NCBI RefSeq assembly: GCF_028736175.1
Contig: NZ_CP117880.1
Coordinates: forward strand, 1-64,000
DNA length: 64,000 nucleotides
Direction of reading: 5' to 3'
Source: Sphingobacterium oryzagri
Lineage (GTDB): Bacteria > Bacteroidota > Bacteroidia > Sphingobacteriales > Sphingobacteriaceae
The notes below the pieces were generated by a model. It was not told the origin of the DNA. It worked only from the letters and a program-made list of their open reading frames with translations, and ran no database searches. The first letter of the stretch is position 1; each line of letters opens with the position of its first letter. Shown piece by piece: positions 8,991 through 17,694 of this stretch. A program made the position numbers and the translations under genes.

Positions 8991-9653
8991 ATGAAAATAG
9001 AAAAGCAAACCTTCGATTTCTTAAAACAATTGAAAGAAAATAACGATAGAGAGTGGTTTCAATTAAACAGGGATGCCTACGAAGCATCGCTGGCCAACGT
9101 AAAGTCGTTTATCACAGCATTGATTAAAGAGCTTTCTACGTTTGATCCGCATATCAATACGGATATACAGGCGGGCAAATGCCTATTTCGCATATACCGC
9201 GACACGCGATTTTCCAAAGATAAGACGCCGTATAAAAATTGGTTTGCCGCGGGGATTTCTGTTGATGGACGAAAACTTGAAGGGCCGGAATATTACTTAC
9301 ATATCGAACCGGGTAAAAATTTTCTGGCGGCGGGCTACTGGCGACCAGGAAAGCAACACCTGGATGCGATAAGACAAGAAATAGATTATAATTATCCGGC
9401 TTTGGAAGAAGCGCTGAAACAAGGTAATTGGTCGATCGATGATCTTTCTACCGAAGATAAATTAAAACGAGCACCTGCGGGCTACAGTGAAGAAGATGCA
9501 CATATCGAACAGTTAAAATTAAAGAGTTTTATCTTGTACAAACCTTTTACGGATAAGGAAATGTCGGCAGATGGCGCGTTGACCAGTTTGACAACGGTGG
9601 CGAAAAGCATCTTACCTTTCAAAAGTTTTATCCATCAATCGCTCGATCAGTAA
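8991..9653 (+). CDS. DUF2461 (TIGR02453) family protein
   Basis: 220 residues with the DUF2461 pattern: LKENNDREWFQLNRDAYE near the N-terminus, then RIYRDTRFSKDKTPYKNW in the middle and a YLHIEPG segment. The family is widespread in Bacteroidota and has no established function. The gene starts 31 nt after cdsA. Its last 7 nt overlap the 3' end of the convergent anmK gene. Confidence 0.88.
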   Translation: MKIEKQTFDFLKQLKENNDREWFQLNRDAYEASLANVKSFITALIKELSTFDPHINTDIQAGKCLFRIYRDTRFSKDKTPYKNWFAAGISVDGRKLEGPEYYLHIEPGKNFLAAGYWRPGKQHLDAIRQEIDYNYPALEEALKQGNWSIDDLSTEDKLKRAPAGYSEEDAHIEQLKLKSFILYKPFTDKEMSADGALTSLTTVAKSILPFKSFIHQSLDQ

Positions 9654-10843
9654 GGCAAACTAATTTTGCCCATGCATACGGCTGGCGAATCTTTTATCTG
9701 ATCAACATGCTGTGTACTACCAGCCAGCGTTTCATTGGCCAGAATTGCGAATAAACACGCTTCTTTTGCGTCAGGATCCAGGCCCAACTGCGCAAACGAG
9801 GTCACGTTAAATGCGGGCAGCAAGGCGCGAAGATGAGCTAGCAATAACGGATTGTGCAGGCCGCCACCGCTGACAAAAACAGCCACATTTGTTAAGCCTT
9901 GCGCTTGTTGCAGAATACCGTTAGCGATCGTGATCGCAGAAAATCTATTCAAGGTGGCCATAATGTCTGTAGCTTGCAGATTTTCGGTGTGTGAGTGCTG
10001 TTGCGCTGCTTGCAAATACATCAAACTGAATAACTCCGGCCCTGTTGTTTTTGGAAAAGCCTCGTTGAAAAACGGATGATTACATAAGCTTGCCAGTAAG
10101 GATGGATTGACAGAACCTTGTTTTGCAACTGCTGCGTCTTCATCCATCTCCTTATCAAAAGACGCTTTCATATATTGGTTCATCAACGTGTTTCCCGGAC
10201 CAAGATCAGTTGCGTAGGCCTTTAATTCCACATTTTTAGCCGGCAGAAACGTAAAATTTGCAATGCCTCCGATATTCAATAAAAATCGGTTTTCATGCTC
10301 ATGGCGAAACAGTAAATAATCACCGTAGGCCGCCAATGGCGCGCCCTCTCCGCCAGCGGCGATATGTTTTTGCCGGAAATCGGATAATGTGATAATGCCC
10401 GTTTTGATGGCGATATGGTCGGCATCACCTATTTGCAGTGTGCTGTTTGGATAGCTGGAATCGTTAGTTAATCGTTGAGGTGCATGAAAGACAGTTTGAC
10501 CATGGCTGGCGATACAATCGACATCGGCAGTATCGATATTCCAGCTAGTAAGCGCTTGCAGGATTAATTCGGCGTGCGTAGTGCCGACATACGCATGTAA
10601 GCCGGAAAGCAACTGTTGATCGATCGTGCGCTTGGCGAAGATCGTTCGAATACGCTGTCTAAACGCTTCGTCGTAAGGAAGCGTGGTAAAGTTTCGAACA
10701 GACAACATCGTATTTTGCCCACTATGGCTTATGGAGCAAAGTGCAATATCCAGACCATCTAACGAAGTGCCAGACATTAGCCCGATAATATGGCGCGTGG
10801 GTTTAGCGCTTAGTTGATAAAGTTTTTCGATTTGTCGGTTCAT
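9647..10843 (-). CDS. anmK: Anhydro-N-acetylmuramic acid kinase
   Basis: 398 residues. The enzyme phosphorylates and opens 1,6-anhydro-MurNAc released from peptidoglycan, feeding it into recycling as MurNAc-6-phosphate. The N-terminal ATP-binding signature LMSGTSLDGLDIALC (about residues 22-36), the IASHGQTVFHAP segment and TDLGPGNTLMNQY are all present. It is convergent with the DUF2461 gene (7-nt overlap) and divergent from gcvH. No neighbouring murein-recycling gene is adjacent, though wall hydrolases lie about 6 kb away. Confidence 0.93.
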   Translation of the reverse strand: MNRQIEKLYQLSAKPTRHIIGLMSGTSLDGLDIALCSISHSGQNTMLSVRNFTTLPYDEAFRQRIRTIFAKRTIDQQLLSGLHAYVGTTHAELILQALTSWNIDTADVDCIASHGQTVFHAPQRLTNDSSYPNSTLQIGDADHIAIKTGIITLSDFRQKHIAAGGEGAPLAAYGDYLLFRHEHENRFLLNIGGIANFTFLPAKNVELKAYATDLGPGNTLMNQYMKASFDKEMDEDAAVAKQGSVNPSLLASLCNHPFFNEAFPKTTGPELFSLMYLQAAQQHSHTENLQATDIMATLNRFSAITIANGILQQAQGLTNVAVFVSGGGLHNPLLLAHLRALLPAFNVTSFAQLGLDPDAKEACLFAILANETLAGSTQHVDQIKDSPAVCMGKISLPY

Positions 10844-10913
10844 TAAGCTAAAATAGCAGAAAGATGTAACTATCGGACGGTCAAACGACCTTTATGTTCG
10901 AAAATGTTTAATT

Positions 10914-10945
10914 TTTGTTTATGTCAAAGGATAATTATATTTTTG
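10914..10945 (+). promoter_or_regulatory. gcvH promoter (-33 TTTG and -7 TAnnTTTG)
   Basis: TTTG at 10914-10917 and TATTTTTG at 10938-10945 with 20 nt between them match the Bacteroidota promoter layout. The predicted start point is near 10949, giving a leader of about 13 nt before ATG 10962. Confidence 0.75.
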
Positions 10946-10961
10946 AGCAAAGAAAAAAGAT

Positions 10962-11342
10962 ATGAATTTTCCAGCAGAATTAAAATACACAAAGGATCAC
11001 GAATGGATTCGTGTTGAAGGTGATGAAGCCGTTATCGGTATCACATATTTCGCACAGCGCGAGTTAGGCGATATTGTTTTTGTTGATATCAACACGGTAG
11101 GCGAAGAGATTGCTGCAAACGAAGTTTTCGGTACGGTAGAGGCCGTAAAAACTGTTTCAGACCTTTTTATGCCGGTTACATCAACGGTTTTAGCTGTTAA
11201 TGATGCTATTGATGGTTCTCCAGAACTTGTTAATACAGATGCGTATGGAGAAGGCTGGATCATTCGCGTGAAATTGAGCAATGTGGCTGATGTAGATGCG
11301 TTGTTATCTGCGGCGCAGTACGAATCAGAAGTAAACGGCTAA
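10962..11342 (+). CDS. gcvH: Glycine cleavage system H protein
   Basis: 126 residues. This is the lipoylated carrier that shuttles the aminomethyl group between the P, T and L proteins of glycine cleavage. The family opening YTKDHEWI is at residues 9-16, and the lipoyl-lysine motif VEAVKTVSD places the modified residue at Lys63. The length is standard. It stands alone between its own promoter and a strong terminator; the gcvP and gcvT genes are not in the window, as is usual in Bacteroidota where the system is scattered. Confidence 0.96.
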   Translation: MNFPAELKYTKDHEWIRVEGDEAVIGITYFAQRELGDIVFVDINTVGEEIAANEVFGTVEAVKTVSDLFMPVTSTVLAVNDAIDGSPELVNTDAYGEGWIIRVKLSNVADVDALLSAAQYESEVNG

Positions 11343-11362
11343 TCGCTTTTACAAAGACTTAT

Positions 11363-11406
11363 ACAACAAAAAACGGATGTTCAGAAGAACATCCGTTTTT
11401 TGTTGT
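11363..11406. terminator. Bidirectional terminator between gcvH and a DUF6263-like gene
   Basis: A perfect 20-bp stem (11363-11382 paired with 11387-11406) with an AGAA loop. Its outer arms are A-rich on one side and T-rich on the other, so it can serve both convergent transcripts. Confidence 0.88.
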
Positions 11407-11423
11407 ATATACAAAGCTATTTC

Positions 11424-12179
11424 TTACTTAGCGGTAATCGTTACATCACTAACGATCTTCGCTCCTTGTGCTTCAATAGCCGTTTTAATTTGTCCGGATT
11501 TAGTGAAAAGCGTTTTCTTATCCAAGGTATACGTTCCACTGATAGATCCTACTTCGTTTGCCGAATCGTCGAGCATTTTACCAATCACGTCAATCACGTA
11601 GCCGTCTGCATTTTCTGCTTTAAATGTCGAGGTCGTCTCTGTTTTACTAATCAATGGATTGTTACCCATCTCCGCAGTATTTTCCCACGTTGCGCCTACG
11701 GCAACCGGTGCATCCGGAAGCGGCGTAGAGATGTTTGAAAACGCGGCTTTATCCATACCTTGTGCAAGCCCTTCCGGAAGAACAACATCTACAGGCTTTC
11801 CTTTTGGCGTTAATATGATCGTGATCGTTTGGTCGATAATTTTTGAAAATTGCGAAGCCAGCATTTTGGACATTTCATCTTCAGCCTCTTTTTCAGAGTC
11901 GTATGACATGGTCATCATACCTGCATCGACATTTACTTTTATTGTTTTTGTGACACTTTCAATTTTAAAGTTTTCATCCTGCTTTTCAGTAGGTGTCATT
12001 AACATATTCATCGTCATATCCATGATAACGCTCTGCGGACCATCTACATCGGTTTTAACGAGCATGTCGATATGAATAGGTTTTCCAATTTCCGGATTAA
12101 GCTTAAAATCGACGGCCTTCTGCGCAAAGGAAACGAACCCGATGCATATAGCCACTCCCGTAATAAAATATTTTTTCAT
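11424..12179 (-). CDS. Secreted protein, DUF6263-like
   Basis: 251 residues with a signal peptide (MKKYFITGVAICIGFVSFAQ, cleavage near residue 20). The rest is a soluble beta-rich domain; segments such as PLPDAPVAVGATWENTAEM and SGTYTLDKKTLFTKSGQIK resemble the DUF6263 family of Bacteroidota, from memory. The function is unknown. It is probably periplasmic, as no lipobox is seen. It converges on gcvH across the bidirectional terminator and lies downstream of pdhB, but a terminator separates the two, so it is likely transcribed independently. Confidence 0.7.
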   Translation of the reverse strand: MKKYFITGVAICIGFVSFAQKAVDFKLNPEIGKPIHIDMLVKTDVDGPQSVIMDMTMNMLMTPTEKQDENFKIESVTKTIKVNVDAGMMTMSYDSEKEAEDEMSKMLASQFSKIIDQTITIILTPKGKPVDVVLPEGLAQGMDKAAFSNISTPLPDAPVAVGATWENTAEMGNNPLISKTETTSTFKAENADGYVIDVIGKMLDDSANEVGSISGTYTLDKKTLFTKSGQIKTAIEAQGAKIVSDVTITAK

Positions 12180-12235
12180 AATAACTTTTTAAGAATAACG
12201 TGAATATATAAAAAAATAACAGAAGTAAACAAAAA

Positions 12236-12265
12236 ACGGGTCTTCTATTTAATCAGAAGACCCGT
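12236..12265 (-). terminator. pdhB terminator
   Basis: Perfect 11-bp arms ACGGGTCTTCT (12236-12246) and AGAAGACCCGT (12255-12265). Read on the minus strand the stem is followed by a T run, 25 nt after the pdhB stop. Confidence 0.85.
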
Positions 12266-12290
12266 CGTTATGCTAATTCTTTCTAACGAA

Positions 12291-13277
12291 TTATTTCTTT
12301 AAGTAAGACACTTCTTTAACCGCTTTTACCACTTTAGCAACGCTTGGTAAAGTAGCTTCTACCAAGGTAGGCGCATATCCAAGCGGCACATCTGCAGAGG
12401 TTACGCGGATAACAGGCGCATCTAAGTAATCAAAAGCGTCCTTTTGTACTCTGAAAGCGATTTCCGAAGAAATAGATGCTAATGGCCATGCTTCTTCGAC
12501 AACAACTAAACGATTTGTTTTCTTAACCGACTCGATAATTGCCGGGAAATCGATAGGACGCACAGAACGTAAGTCGATTAATTCTACGTTGATACCTTCT
12601 TTGGTCAATTCTTCTACTGCAGGAAGAACAACCCGAGGAATCATTTTACCGAAAGAAACGATCGTTACATCCGTACCTTCTTTAATGATATTTGCTTTAC
12701 CGATAGGTAGGTAATACTCTTCTTCAGGCACTTGACCTTTATCGCCATACATCACTTCCGACTCCATAAAGATAACAGGATCTGGATCGATGATCGAAGA
12801 CTTTAATAAACCTTTTGCATCGTAAGGGTTGGAAGGAACAACAACTTTAAGACCTGGGGTATTTGCAAACCAGTTTTCAAAGTTTTGCGAGTGTTGTGCA
12901 GCCAATTGTCCTGCGTTACCTGTAGGTCCGCGGAAAACAATCGGACAAGAGAATTGACCACCGCTCATTTGGTGAATTTTAGCCGCAGCATTGATTATCT
13001 GATCTATCGCGACTAATGAGAAGTTGAATGTCATGAATTCGATGATGGGAAGCAATCCGTTCATCGCGGCACCTACACCGATACCTGCAAAACCCAGCTC
13101 AGCAATGGGAGTGTCGATAACACGTTTAGCGCCGAACTCGTCTAGCATACCTTGGCTAACTTTGTAAGCACCGTTGTATTCAGCGACTTCTTCGCCCATC
13201 AAGAATATTCTATCATCTTTACGCATTTCTTCGTTCATTGCCTCACGAAGTGCTTCTCTGAATTGTATTTCTCTCAT
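12291..13277 (-). CDS. pdhB: Pyruvate dehydrogenase E1 component, beta subunit
   Basis: 328 residues from ATG 13277. The frame extends 26 codons further upstream but that extension overlaps the promoter. With the alpha subunit it performs the thiamine-dependent decarboxylation of pyruvate, feeding acetyl groups to E2. Landmarks are MREIQFREALREAMNEEM, FLMGEEVAEYNGAYKVSQG, TPIAELGFAGIGVGAAMNG, and the C-terminal IDLRSVRPID and VVVEEAWP segments. The alpha, E2 and E3 genes are not nearby, so the complex is encoded at separate sites. Confidence 0.93.
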   Translation of the reverse strand: MREIQFREALREAMNEEMRKDDRIFLMGEEVAEYNGAYKVSQGMLDEFGAKRVIDTPIAELGFAGIGVGAAMNGLLPIIEFMTFNFSLVAIDQIINAAAKIHQMSGGQFSCPIVFRGPTGNAGQLAAQHSQNFENWFANTPGLKVVVPSNPYDAKGLLKSSIIDPDPVIFMESEVMYGDKGQVPEEEYYLPIGKANIIKEGTDVTIVSFGKMIPRVVLPAVEELTKEGINVELIDLRSVRPIDFPAIIESVKKTNRLVVVEEAWPLASISSEIAFRVQKDAFDYLDAPVIRVTSADVPLGYAPTLVEATLPSVAKVVKAVKEVSYLKK

Positions 13278-13309
13278 CAGTTGTAAAATTGTGTCTTTTT
13301 TGAATATCG

Positions 13310-13317
13310 CAAAACTA
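13310..13317 (-). promoter_or_regulatory. -7 promoter element for pdhB
   Basis: Read on the minus strand the octamer is TAGTTTTG, an exact TAnnTTTG match. The predicted start near 13306 gives a leader of about 29 nt before ATG 13277 and lies inside the longer open frame, supporting the shorter protein. Confidence 0.6.
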
Positions 13318-13413
13318 CTATATTTTATTGATATTTCGTAATGGATTTGCCGCAAAAAAAACCTTATCTATGTCATTATTTGCGAATAAAAAGCTGGATT
13401 TGCTTCTTCCCCT

Positions 13414-14031
13414 TTACGACAGTGACTGAAGTAGTTCCTGCAGAAATTCGTTTAGATTTTTAACAGCCAACCCAATTTGCCATGCGGCTCTGTTTCTCGG
13501 TTCGATATAGTTGGAGATCGCGCGAAACTGCAATACGTTGATTTTTTCTTGGCTTGCAACAAAAAAAGCAGAAACACCTTCCATGGATTCGACAACCTCG
13601 CCGCTGTACAAAGTTCGTAGTCGGGAGATGCTTTTTTCCTGGCCATGCACTTTGTTTACCGTAATACCGATCGCCTGTGGAATATGTTTGATTGGCCAAT
13701 CTGAGAGAACAAATTGTTCACGGAATAGAGATTGACCGAAGCCCAGTTTTTCAATCGGTATAAAGGCCTCGTGATCTTCCGCACCCAGCTCAAAAATATG
13801 ATCTTCAACAATCCGATAAATGCTGCCCAATGGTGCGGATTGATGAAGTATTCCACCAATACCTACCTGGATAATAAGATCTACTTTTGCCGTTTGAAGT
13901 GCTTTGGCCAGTGCATATGTTGCTGCGACCATACCAACGCCAGTAATAAGATAAGGTATTTTTTTATGCGCTAGATAAGGTATTGAAATTTCGATTTCCT
14001 GTATGGTGGCCGCGACAACGAGTATATTCAT
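13414..14031 (-). CDS. mqnB: Futalosine hydrolase
   Basis: 205 residues of the nucleoside phosphorylase/hydrolase fold. MqnB splits futalosine to dehypoxanthine futalosine and hypoxanthine in the alternative menaquinone pathway. The signature segments are IQVGIGGILHQSAPLGSIYRIVEDH, VESMEGVSAFFVA (with the substrate-binding Met-Glu) and FRAISNYIEPRNRAAW. Close relatives, the MTA/SAH nucleosidases, share the fold but lack the SNYIEPRNR segment. It is divergent from queD; the two promoters lie nearly back to back. The other mqn genes are not in the window. Confidence 0.9.
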   Translation of the reverse strand: MNILVVAATIQEIEISIPYLAHKKIPYLITGVGMVAATYALAKALQTAKVDLIIQVGIGGILHQSAPLGSIYRIVEDHIFELGAEDHEAFIPIEKLGFGQSLFREQFVLSDWPIKHIPQAIGITVNKVHGQEKSISRLRTLYSGEVVESMEGVSAFFVASQEKINVLQFRAISNYIEPRNRAAWQIGLAVKNLNEFLQELLQSLS

Positions 14032-14062
14032 GCTTTGATAATGCCTTTGCGAAGTGAAGTTA

Positions 14063-14070
14063 CAAAAATA
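14063..14070 (-). promoter_or_regulatory. -7 promoter element for mqnB
   Basis: Read on the minus strand: TATTTTTG (TAnnTTTG). The predicted start near 14059 gives a leader of about 27 nt before the ATG at 14031. Confidence 0.6.
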
Positions 14071-14084
14071 TAGTTTTTATGCCC

Positions 14085-14092
14085 TATCTTTG
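14085..14092 (+). promoter_or_regulatory. -7 promoter element for queD
   Basis: TATCTTTG matches TAnnTTTG and ends 4 nt before ATG 14097. It lies inside the longer open frame that begins at 14079, so the first ATG cannot be the start if this is the promoter. Confidence 0.6.
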
Positions 14093-14096
14093 TTTT

Positions 14097-14507
14097 ATGA
14101 TCTACATTACAAGACGTGAAAGATTTAGCGCGGCACATCGGTTGTTTCGTGAAGACTGGTCGCAAGAGCAGAATGAAGCCGTATTTGGTAACTGTTCCAA
14201 CCCCAATTGGCACGGACACAACTACGAACTATTTGTGACGGTGAAAGGTGAAGTAAATCCAGAAACGGGCTTTGTTATTGATTTAAAAAGAATGAAGACG
14301 ATCATTCTGGAGCAGGTAATCAATAAGTTGGACCACAAGAACGTAAACCTCGACGTGGATTTTATGCAAGGAAAGAGAGCCTCAACGGAGGTGATTGCCA
14401 TTGCTATATTTGACGAGTTGAGGCCGCGATTTGAGGAAGAGCAGGTCACTTTGCATGCCGTAAAGCTTTACGAAACGGAAAACAATTTCGTTGAATATTT
14501 CGGATAA
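14097..14507 (+). CDS. queD: 6-carboxytetrahydropterin synthase (QueD/PTPS family)
   Basis: 136 residues. It converts dihydroneopterin triphosphate to 6-carboxytetrahydropterin in 7-deazaguanine (queuosine) synthesis. The zinc ligands His14 (FSAAH), His39 and His41 (HGHNY) and the catalytic Cys33 are present; the C-terminal Glu of YETENNFVEY is also conserved. ATG 14097 is preferred over ATG 14079 because the promoter lies between them. folE, which makes the substrate, starts about 100 nt downstream in the same direction, so the pair forms the first two steps of the pathway. Confidence 0.92.
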   Translation: MIYITRRERFSAAHRLFREDWSQEQNEAVFGNCSNPNWHGHNYELFVTVKGEVNPETGFVIDLKRMKTIILEQVINKLDHKNVNLDVDFMQGKRASTEVIAIAIFDELRPRFEEEQVTLHAVKLYETENNFVEYFG

Positions 14508-14609
14508 ACGATTCTTTCCTAGAGGCTGATCGTTTACGCCCCAGACAATTATATGATGTTACGGAAGCCCCAAAGGTTCTCCAAAAAAATTAATTTTTAC
14601 TTGAAAAAA

Positions 14610-15245
14610 ATGAGTGATTTAACACCTTTCGACGACGACGACGAACTACACGGTTACCTAAAAATCGACCAGTACAACGAAAAGCAGGTGAACGAAATTG
14701 CTGCACATTATCCGGCAATATTGCAAGCTCTCGGTGAGAATCCTGCGCGAGAAGGACTGGTAAAAACACCCGAGCGTGTCGCAAAAGCGCTGCAGTTTTT
14801 AACGCATGGCTATGATATCGATGCGGCCAAGGTCTTAAGAAGTGCGATGTTTGAAGAAGATTACAGCCAGATGGTGGTTGTAAAAGATATAGAGGTTTAC
14901 TCCATGTGCGAGCATCATATGCTTCCTTTTTTTGGAAAAGCGCATATCGCTTATATTCCTAATGGGCACATCGTTGGCCTGAGCAAGATTCCGCGCGTCG
15001 TGGAAGCTTTTGCTCGCCGTTTACAGGTGCAAGAACGGTTGACCAATGAAATCCGGGATTGTATACAGGAGACCTTAAATCCTGCTGGTGTCGCGGTGGT
15101 AATGGAGTGTAAGCATATGTGTATGGCGATGCGCGGCATCCAGAAACAAAATTCGGTGACTACCACCTCTGCTTTTACCGGTGCTTTTCAGAACGATGTT
15201 ACACGATCGGAATTTTTACGCTTGATTACGGCGTCGTTAGACTAA
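14610..15245 (+). CDS. folE: GTP cyclohydrolase I
   Basis: 211 residues from ATG 14610; the frame opens upstream at 14553 but those 19 residues are not family-like. The enzyme converts GTP to 7,8-dihydroneopterin triphosphate, shared by folate and queuosine synthesis. The zinc ligands Cys100 and His103 ([18 protein letters not shown]) and Cys171 (HMCMAMRG) are visible, as are the [20 protein letters not shown] helix and the [11 protein letters not shown] strand. An acidic N-terminal stretch of Asp residues precedes the domain. It follows queD and is closed by a good terminator. Confidence 0.95.
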   Translation: MSDLTPFDDDDELHGYLKIDQYNEKQVNEIAAHYPAILQALGENPAREGLVKTPERVAKALQFLTHGYDIDAAKVLRSAMFEEDYSQMVVVKDIEVYSMCEHHMLPFFGKAHIAYIPNGHIVGLSKIPRVVEAFARRLQVQERLTNEIRDCIQETLNPAGVAVVMECKHMCMAMRGIQKQNSVTTTSAFTGAFQNDVTRSEFLRLITASLD

Positions 15246-15259
15246 AATTTTATAGCATA

Positions 15260-15297
15260 AAAAAGGCCTTTTCAAAACTGTGAAGGCCTTTTTCTTT
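15260..15297 (+). terminator. folE terminator
   Basis: Perfect 11-bp arms AAAAAGGCCTT (15260-15270) and AAGGCCTTTTT (15283-15293) with a 12-nt loop, running into T-rich sequence. Confidence 0.85.
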
Positions 15298-15340
15298 TGT
15301 ATTGCAGCAAGCTGTAATCCCTAAATTTTTGTTAAATTAT

Positions 15341-15370
15341 TTTGGTATATCATTGTACTTATTACATTTG
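15341..15370 (+). promoter_or_regulatory. O-methyltransferase promoter (-33 TTTG, -7 TACATTTG)
   Basis: TTTG at 15341-15344 and TACATTTG at 15363-15370, 18 nt apart. The box ends 5 nt before ATG 15376, so the predicted start point nearly coincides with the start codon. Confidence 0.65.
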
Positions 15371-15375
15371 TGCGT

Positions 15376-16011
15376 ATGCTTGAGAATGAAGAGGCACTAA
15401 ATGCCTACTTAGAGAATACATGTGACGTTGAAAATGACTTGTTGAAACAGATCAATAGGGAAACTTATTTGAAGGAAACGATGCCACATATGTTATCTGG
15501 TCATTTTCAAGGACGCGTATTGGCGATGTTGTCTTCCCTGGTAAAACCAAAGCGTATCTTAGAGATTGGTACGTTTACGGGGTATGCCACGTTGTGTTTA
15601 GCGGAAGGTCTTGAACGTGATGGTGTTATACATACGATTGATATTAATGAAGAGCAGCAAGATCGCGTACAAGCATATTTTGACGCCTCTCCTTTTGCAG
15701 ATCGTATACAGTATCATATCGGCGATGCGGCAGCGATTATCCCGACAATTGGTGGCGAATTTGATCTGGTTTTTATCGACGCGGATAAAAAGAGAAACCT
15801 CTTTTATTACGAGATGTTAATCAATCATGTTCCACGTGGAGGATTGCTGTTGATCGATAATGTACTATGGAAGGGTAAGGTTTTGATGGAAGATCCTGAT
15901 AATCAGACAAAAAAAGTAATAGAATTGAATGAAACCCTGGCAAAAGATACGCGTGTAGACAAGTTGATTTTGCCAATTAGAGATGGGCTTTTTGTATTGC
16001 GCAAAAAGTAA
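15376..16011 (+). CDS. Class I SAM-dependent O-methyltransferase
   Basis: 211 residues of the catechol O-methyltransferase-like (Methyltransf_3) family. The SAM site is in ILEIGTFTGYATLCLAEGL (about residues 57-75); metal-binding and catalytic segments are DLVFIDADKKR and GGLLLIDNVLWKGKV. The N-terminus (LLKQINRETYLKETMPHMLSGHFQGRVLAMLSSL) is typical of Bacteroidota members. The acceptor substrate is unknown. The frame also allows GTG 15370, which lies within the promoter box, so ATG 15376 is chosen. The next gene begins 22 nt after its stop. Confidence 0.9.
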   Translation: MLENEEALNAYLENTCDVENDLLKQINRETYLKETMPHMLSGHFQGRVLAMLSSLVKPKRILEIGTFTGYATLCLAEGLERDGVIHTIDINEEQQDRVQAYFDASPFADRIQYHIGDAAAIIPTIGGEFDLVFIDADKKRNLFYYEMLINHVPRGGLLLIDNVLWKGKVLMEDPDNQTKKVIELNETLAKDTRVDKLILPIRDGLFVLRKK

Positions 16012-16033
16012 TTGTTGAACTAAATGTAAAAAC

Positions 16034-16771
16034 ATGCAAAAGACGGGTATTGGTAAGTACGTGATCGTACTGCTCTTATTTTTGTCTACTGTCGGATCGA
16101 CGTATGCACAAAAATTTTCGCCAAGCAGTTATATTGCTGAACATAAAGAAATTGCACAGCAATTAATGGTCGAAACGGGAGTCCCTGCTTCCGTAATATT
16201 AGCAGTAGCTATTCACGAAAGTGCTTACGGAAATAGCCGAATTGCACAACACCTCAATAATCATTTTGGTATAAAAGGTAAAAACAATAGCCGGGCGATA
16301 CGTTCTGCTTACAAGGGTTACAGTTCTGTCAAAGAGTCCTACCTCGACTTTATAAGCTTCTTAAAAAGAAGAAAATCTACCACCAATCTTTTCGAAACTT
16401 CCGATCAAGCAGACTATCAACGTTGGGTAGGCGGAATAGCTCGGTCGGGCTATTCGACAACCAAGACTTGGTCTTCGAAAGTTTTAGCAACGATAAATCG
16501 TTACAATCTCGACGAGTTTGACCATCAGCAAGCATCCAAAGGAACATTAGCTAAAGCGGCTGTCCAAGAAAAACAAGAAGATTTGCTATTGAGCGCCATG
16601 GAGAAGGACGATTCTTCTATATCGTTCCGAAGCTCGCAAAGCCACGTTGTCGTTAAAGGGGAAACCCTATCTTCCGTAGCTAAACGCTACGATACGTCAA
16701 TCGAGTCATTGAAAAGACGAAACAACCTACAATCTTCCAAACTTTCTATCGGTCAAAGGCTGCTGCTGTAA
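16034..16771 (+). CDS. Secreted glucosaminidase with C-terminal LysM
   Basis: 245 residues. A signal peptide ends near STYAQ (residue 26). Residues about 30-160 are a FlgJ-type endo-beta-N-acetylglucosaminidase domain (VPASVILAVAIHESAYGNSRIAQHLNNHFGIKGKN, with the catalytic Glu in HES). Residues about 198-245 are a LysM domain (VVKGETLSSVAKRYDTSIESLKRRNNL) for peptidoglycan binding. It shares one base with the next gene (TAATG), which encodes a paralogue with a lipoprotein signal. It probably acts on periplasmic peptidoglycan. Confidence 0.9.
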   Translation: MQKTGIGKYVIVLLLFLSTVGSTYAQKFSPSSYIAEHKEIAQQLMVETGVPASVILAVAIHESAYGNSRIAQHLNNHFGIKGKNNSRAIRSAYKGYSSVKESYLDFISFLKRRKSTTNLFETSDQADYQRWVGGIARSGYSTTKTWSSKVLATINRYNLDEFDHQQASKGTLAKAAVQEKQEDLLLSAMEKDDSSISFRSSQSHVVVKGETLSSVAKRYDTSIESLKRRNNLQSSKLSIGQRLLL

Positions 16772-17637
16772 TGAAAACAAATTGGACTTTTATTATACTT
16801 ATTGTGCTCGCATTAGGAAGTAGCTCCTGTGCGTCAAGAAAGCGTGCAGTCTTGCAATCGCCTTCATCAGGTAATTCCACACAAAACTTTCCGCCTGCAA
16901 GCCAAAGCCAAAATAAGCCCACCAAGCGCCCCGGTGCTACATCGGTCTCTGGAATGGATTATATTGCACGATACAAGGATATCGCTATTTCAGAAATGAA
17001 CCAATTCGGCATTCCGGCCAGTATAAAGCTTGCACAAGCGCTGCTCGAGTCCGGCAATGGAAACAGCTATTTGGCTGTTGAGGCCAATAATCATTTTGGT
17101 ATAAAATGTGGCGGCATTTGGACAGGAAGATCTGTTACCCGGCCGGATGATCAGATAAATGATTGTTTTCGGGTGTATGATAATCCAGAACAATCGTTCA
17201 AAGATCATAGTCAATTTTTGTTAAGGAAGCGCTACGAAAAGCTGTTTTTACTGAATAAAGATGATTACCGTGCTTGGGCAAAAGGATTAAAGGCCGCTGG
17301 TTACGCAACAAATCCACGTTACCCAGATTTACTCATCGACCTGATTGAACGATATCAGCTCTATCAATACGATCGAGCCGAACGATCGTATGTAGCAAAA
17401 GAGCAGCGCGAAGAAAAGGTAGAAGAAATCATTCTTGAAAAGGAAATTGCGGAGCCTGAGGTAGAGCCAGAAGCCATCAAAACTGCCGTTGCCATGATCA
17501 TCCACGAAGTGAAGCCGGCTGATACGCTTTATAGTATCAGTAAGCGCTATCATGTTGGTATCGAAGAGCTTAAAGTGCTCAATGGCCTTACTGATGATAA
17601 CTTATCTGCCGGACAGTTATTGGTTATTAGCAAGTAA
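16771..17637 (+). CDS. Lipoprotein glucosaminidase with C-terminal LysM
   Basis: 288 residues, a paralogue of the preceding product but lipid-anchored: the lipobox LGSSSC places the acylated Cys at residue 20. A low-complexity Ser/Gln/Pro spacer follows. The glucosaminidase domain is at about residues 70-205 (IPASIKLAQALLESGNGNSYLAVEANNHFGIKCGG; catalytic Glu in LLES). A Glu-rich linker at about 210-240 leads to LysM (VKPADTLYSISKRYHVGIEELKVLNGL). The tandem suggests soluble and membrane-tethered versions of one activity. Confidence 0.9.
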   Translation: MKTNWTFIILIVLALGSSSCASRKRAVLQSPSSGNSTQNFPPASQSQNKPTKRPGATSVSGMDYIARYKDIAISEMNQFGIPASIKLAQALLESGNGNSYLAVEANNHFGIKCGGIWTGRSVTRPDDQINDCFRVYDNPEQSFKDHSQFLLRKRYEKLFLLNKDDYRAWAKGLKAAGYATNPRYPDLLIDLIERYQLYQYDRAERSYVAKEQREEKVEEIILEKEIAEPEVEPEAIKTAVAMIIHEVKPADTLYSISKRYHVGIEELKVLNGLTDDNLSAGQLLVISK

Positions 17638-17694
17638 AATATAAAAGGTGTTAAAAAATAAAAACCTAAAAATCTTTCCTGTAGTTTTATAGAT

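Noticed and set aside
12291..13355. Longer pdhB starting at 13355
   Set aside because: The 26-residue extension covers the likely promoter box and is not family-like; ATG 13277 is used.
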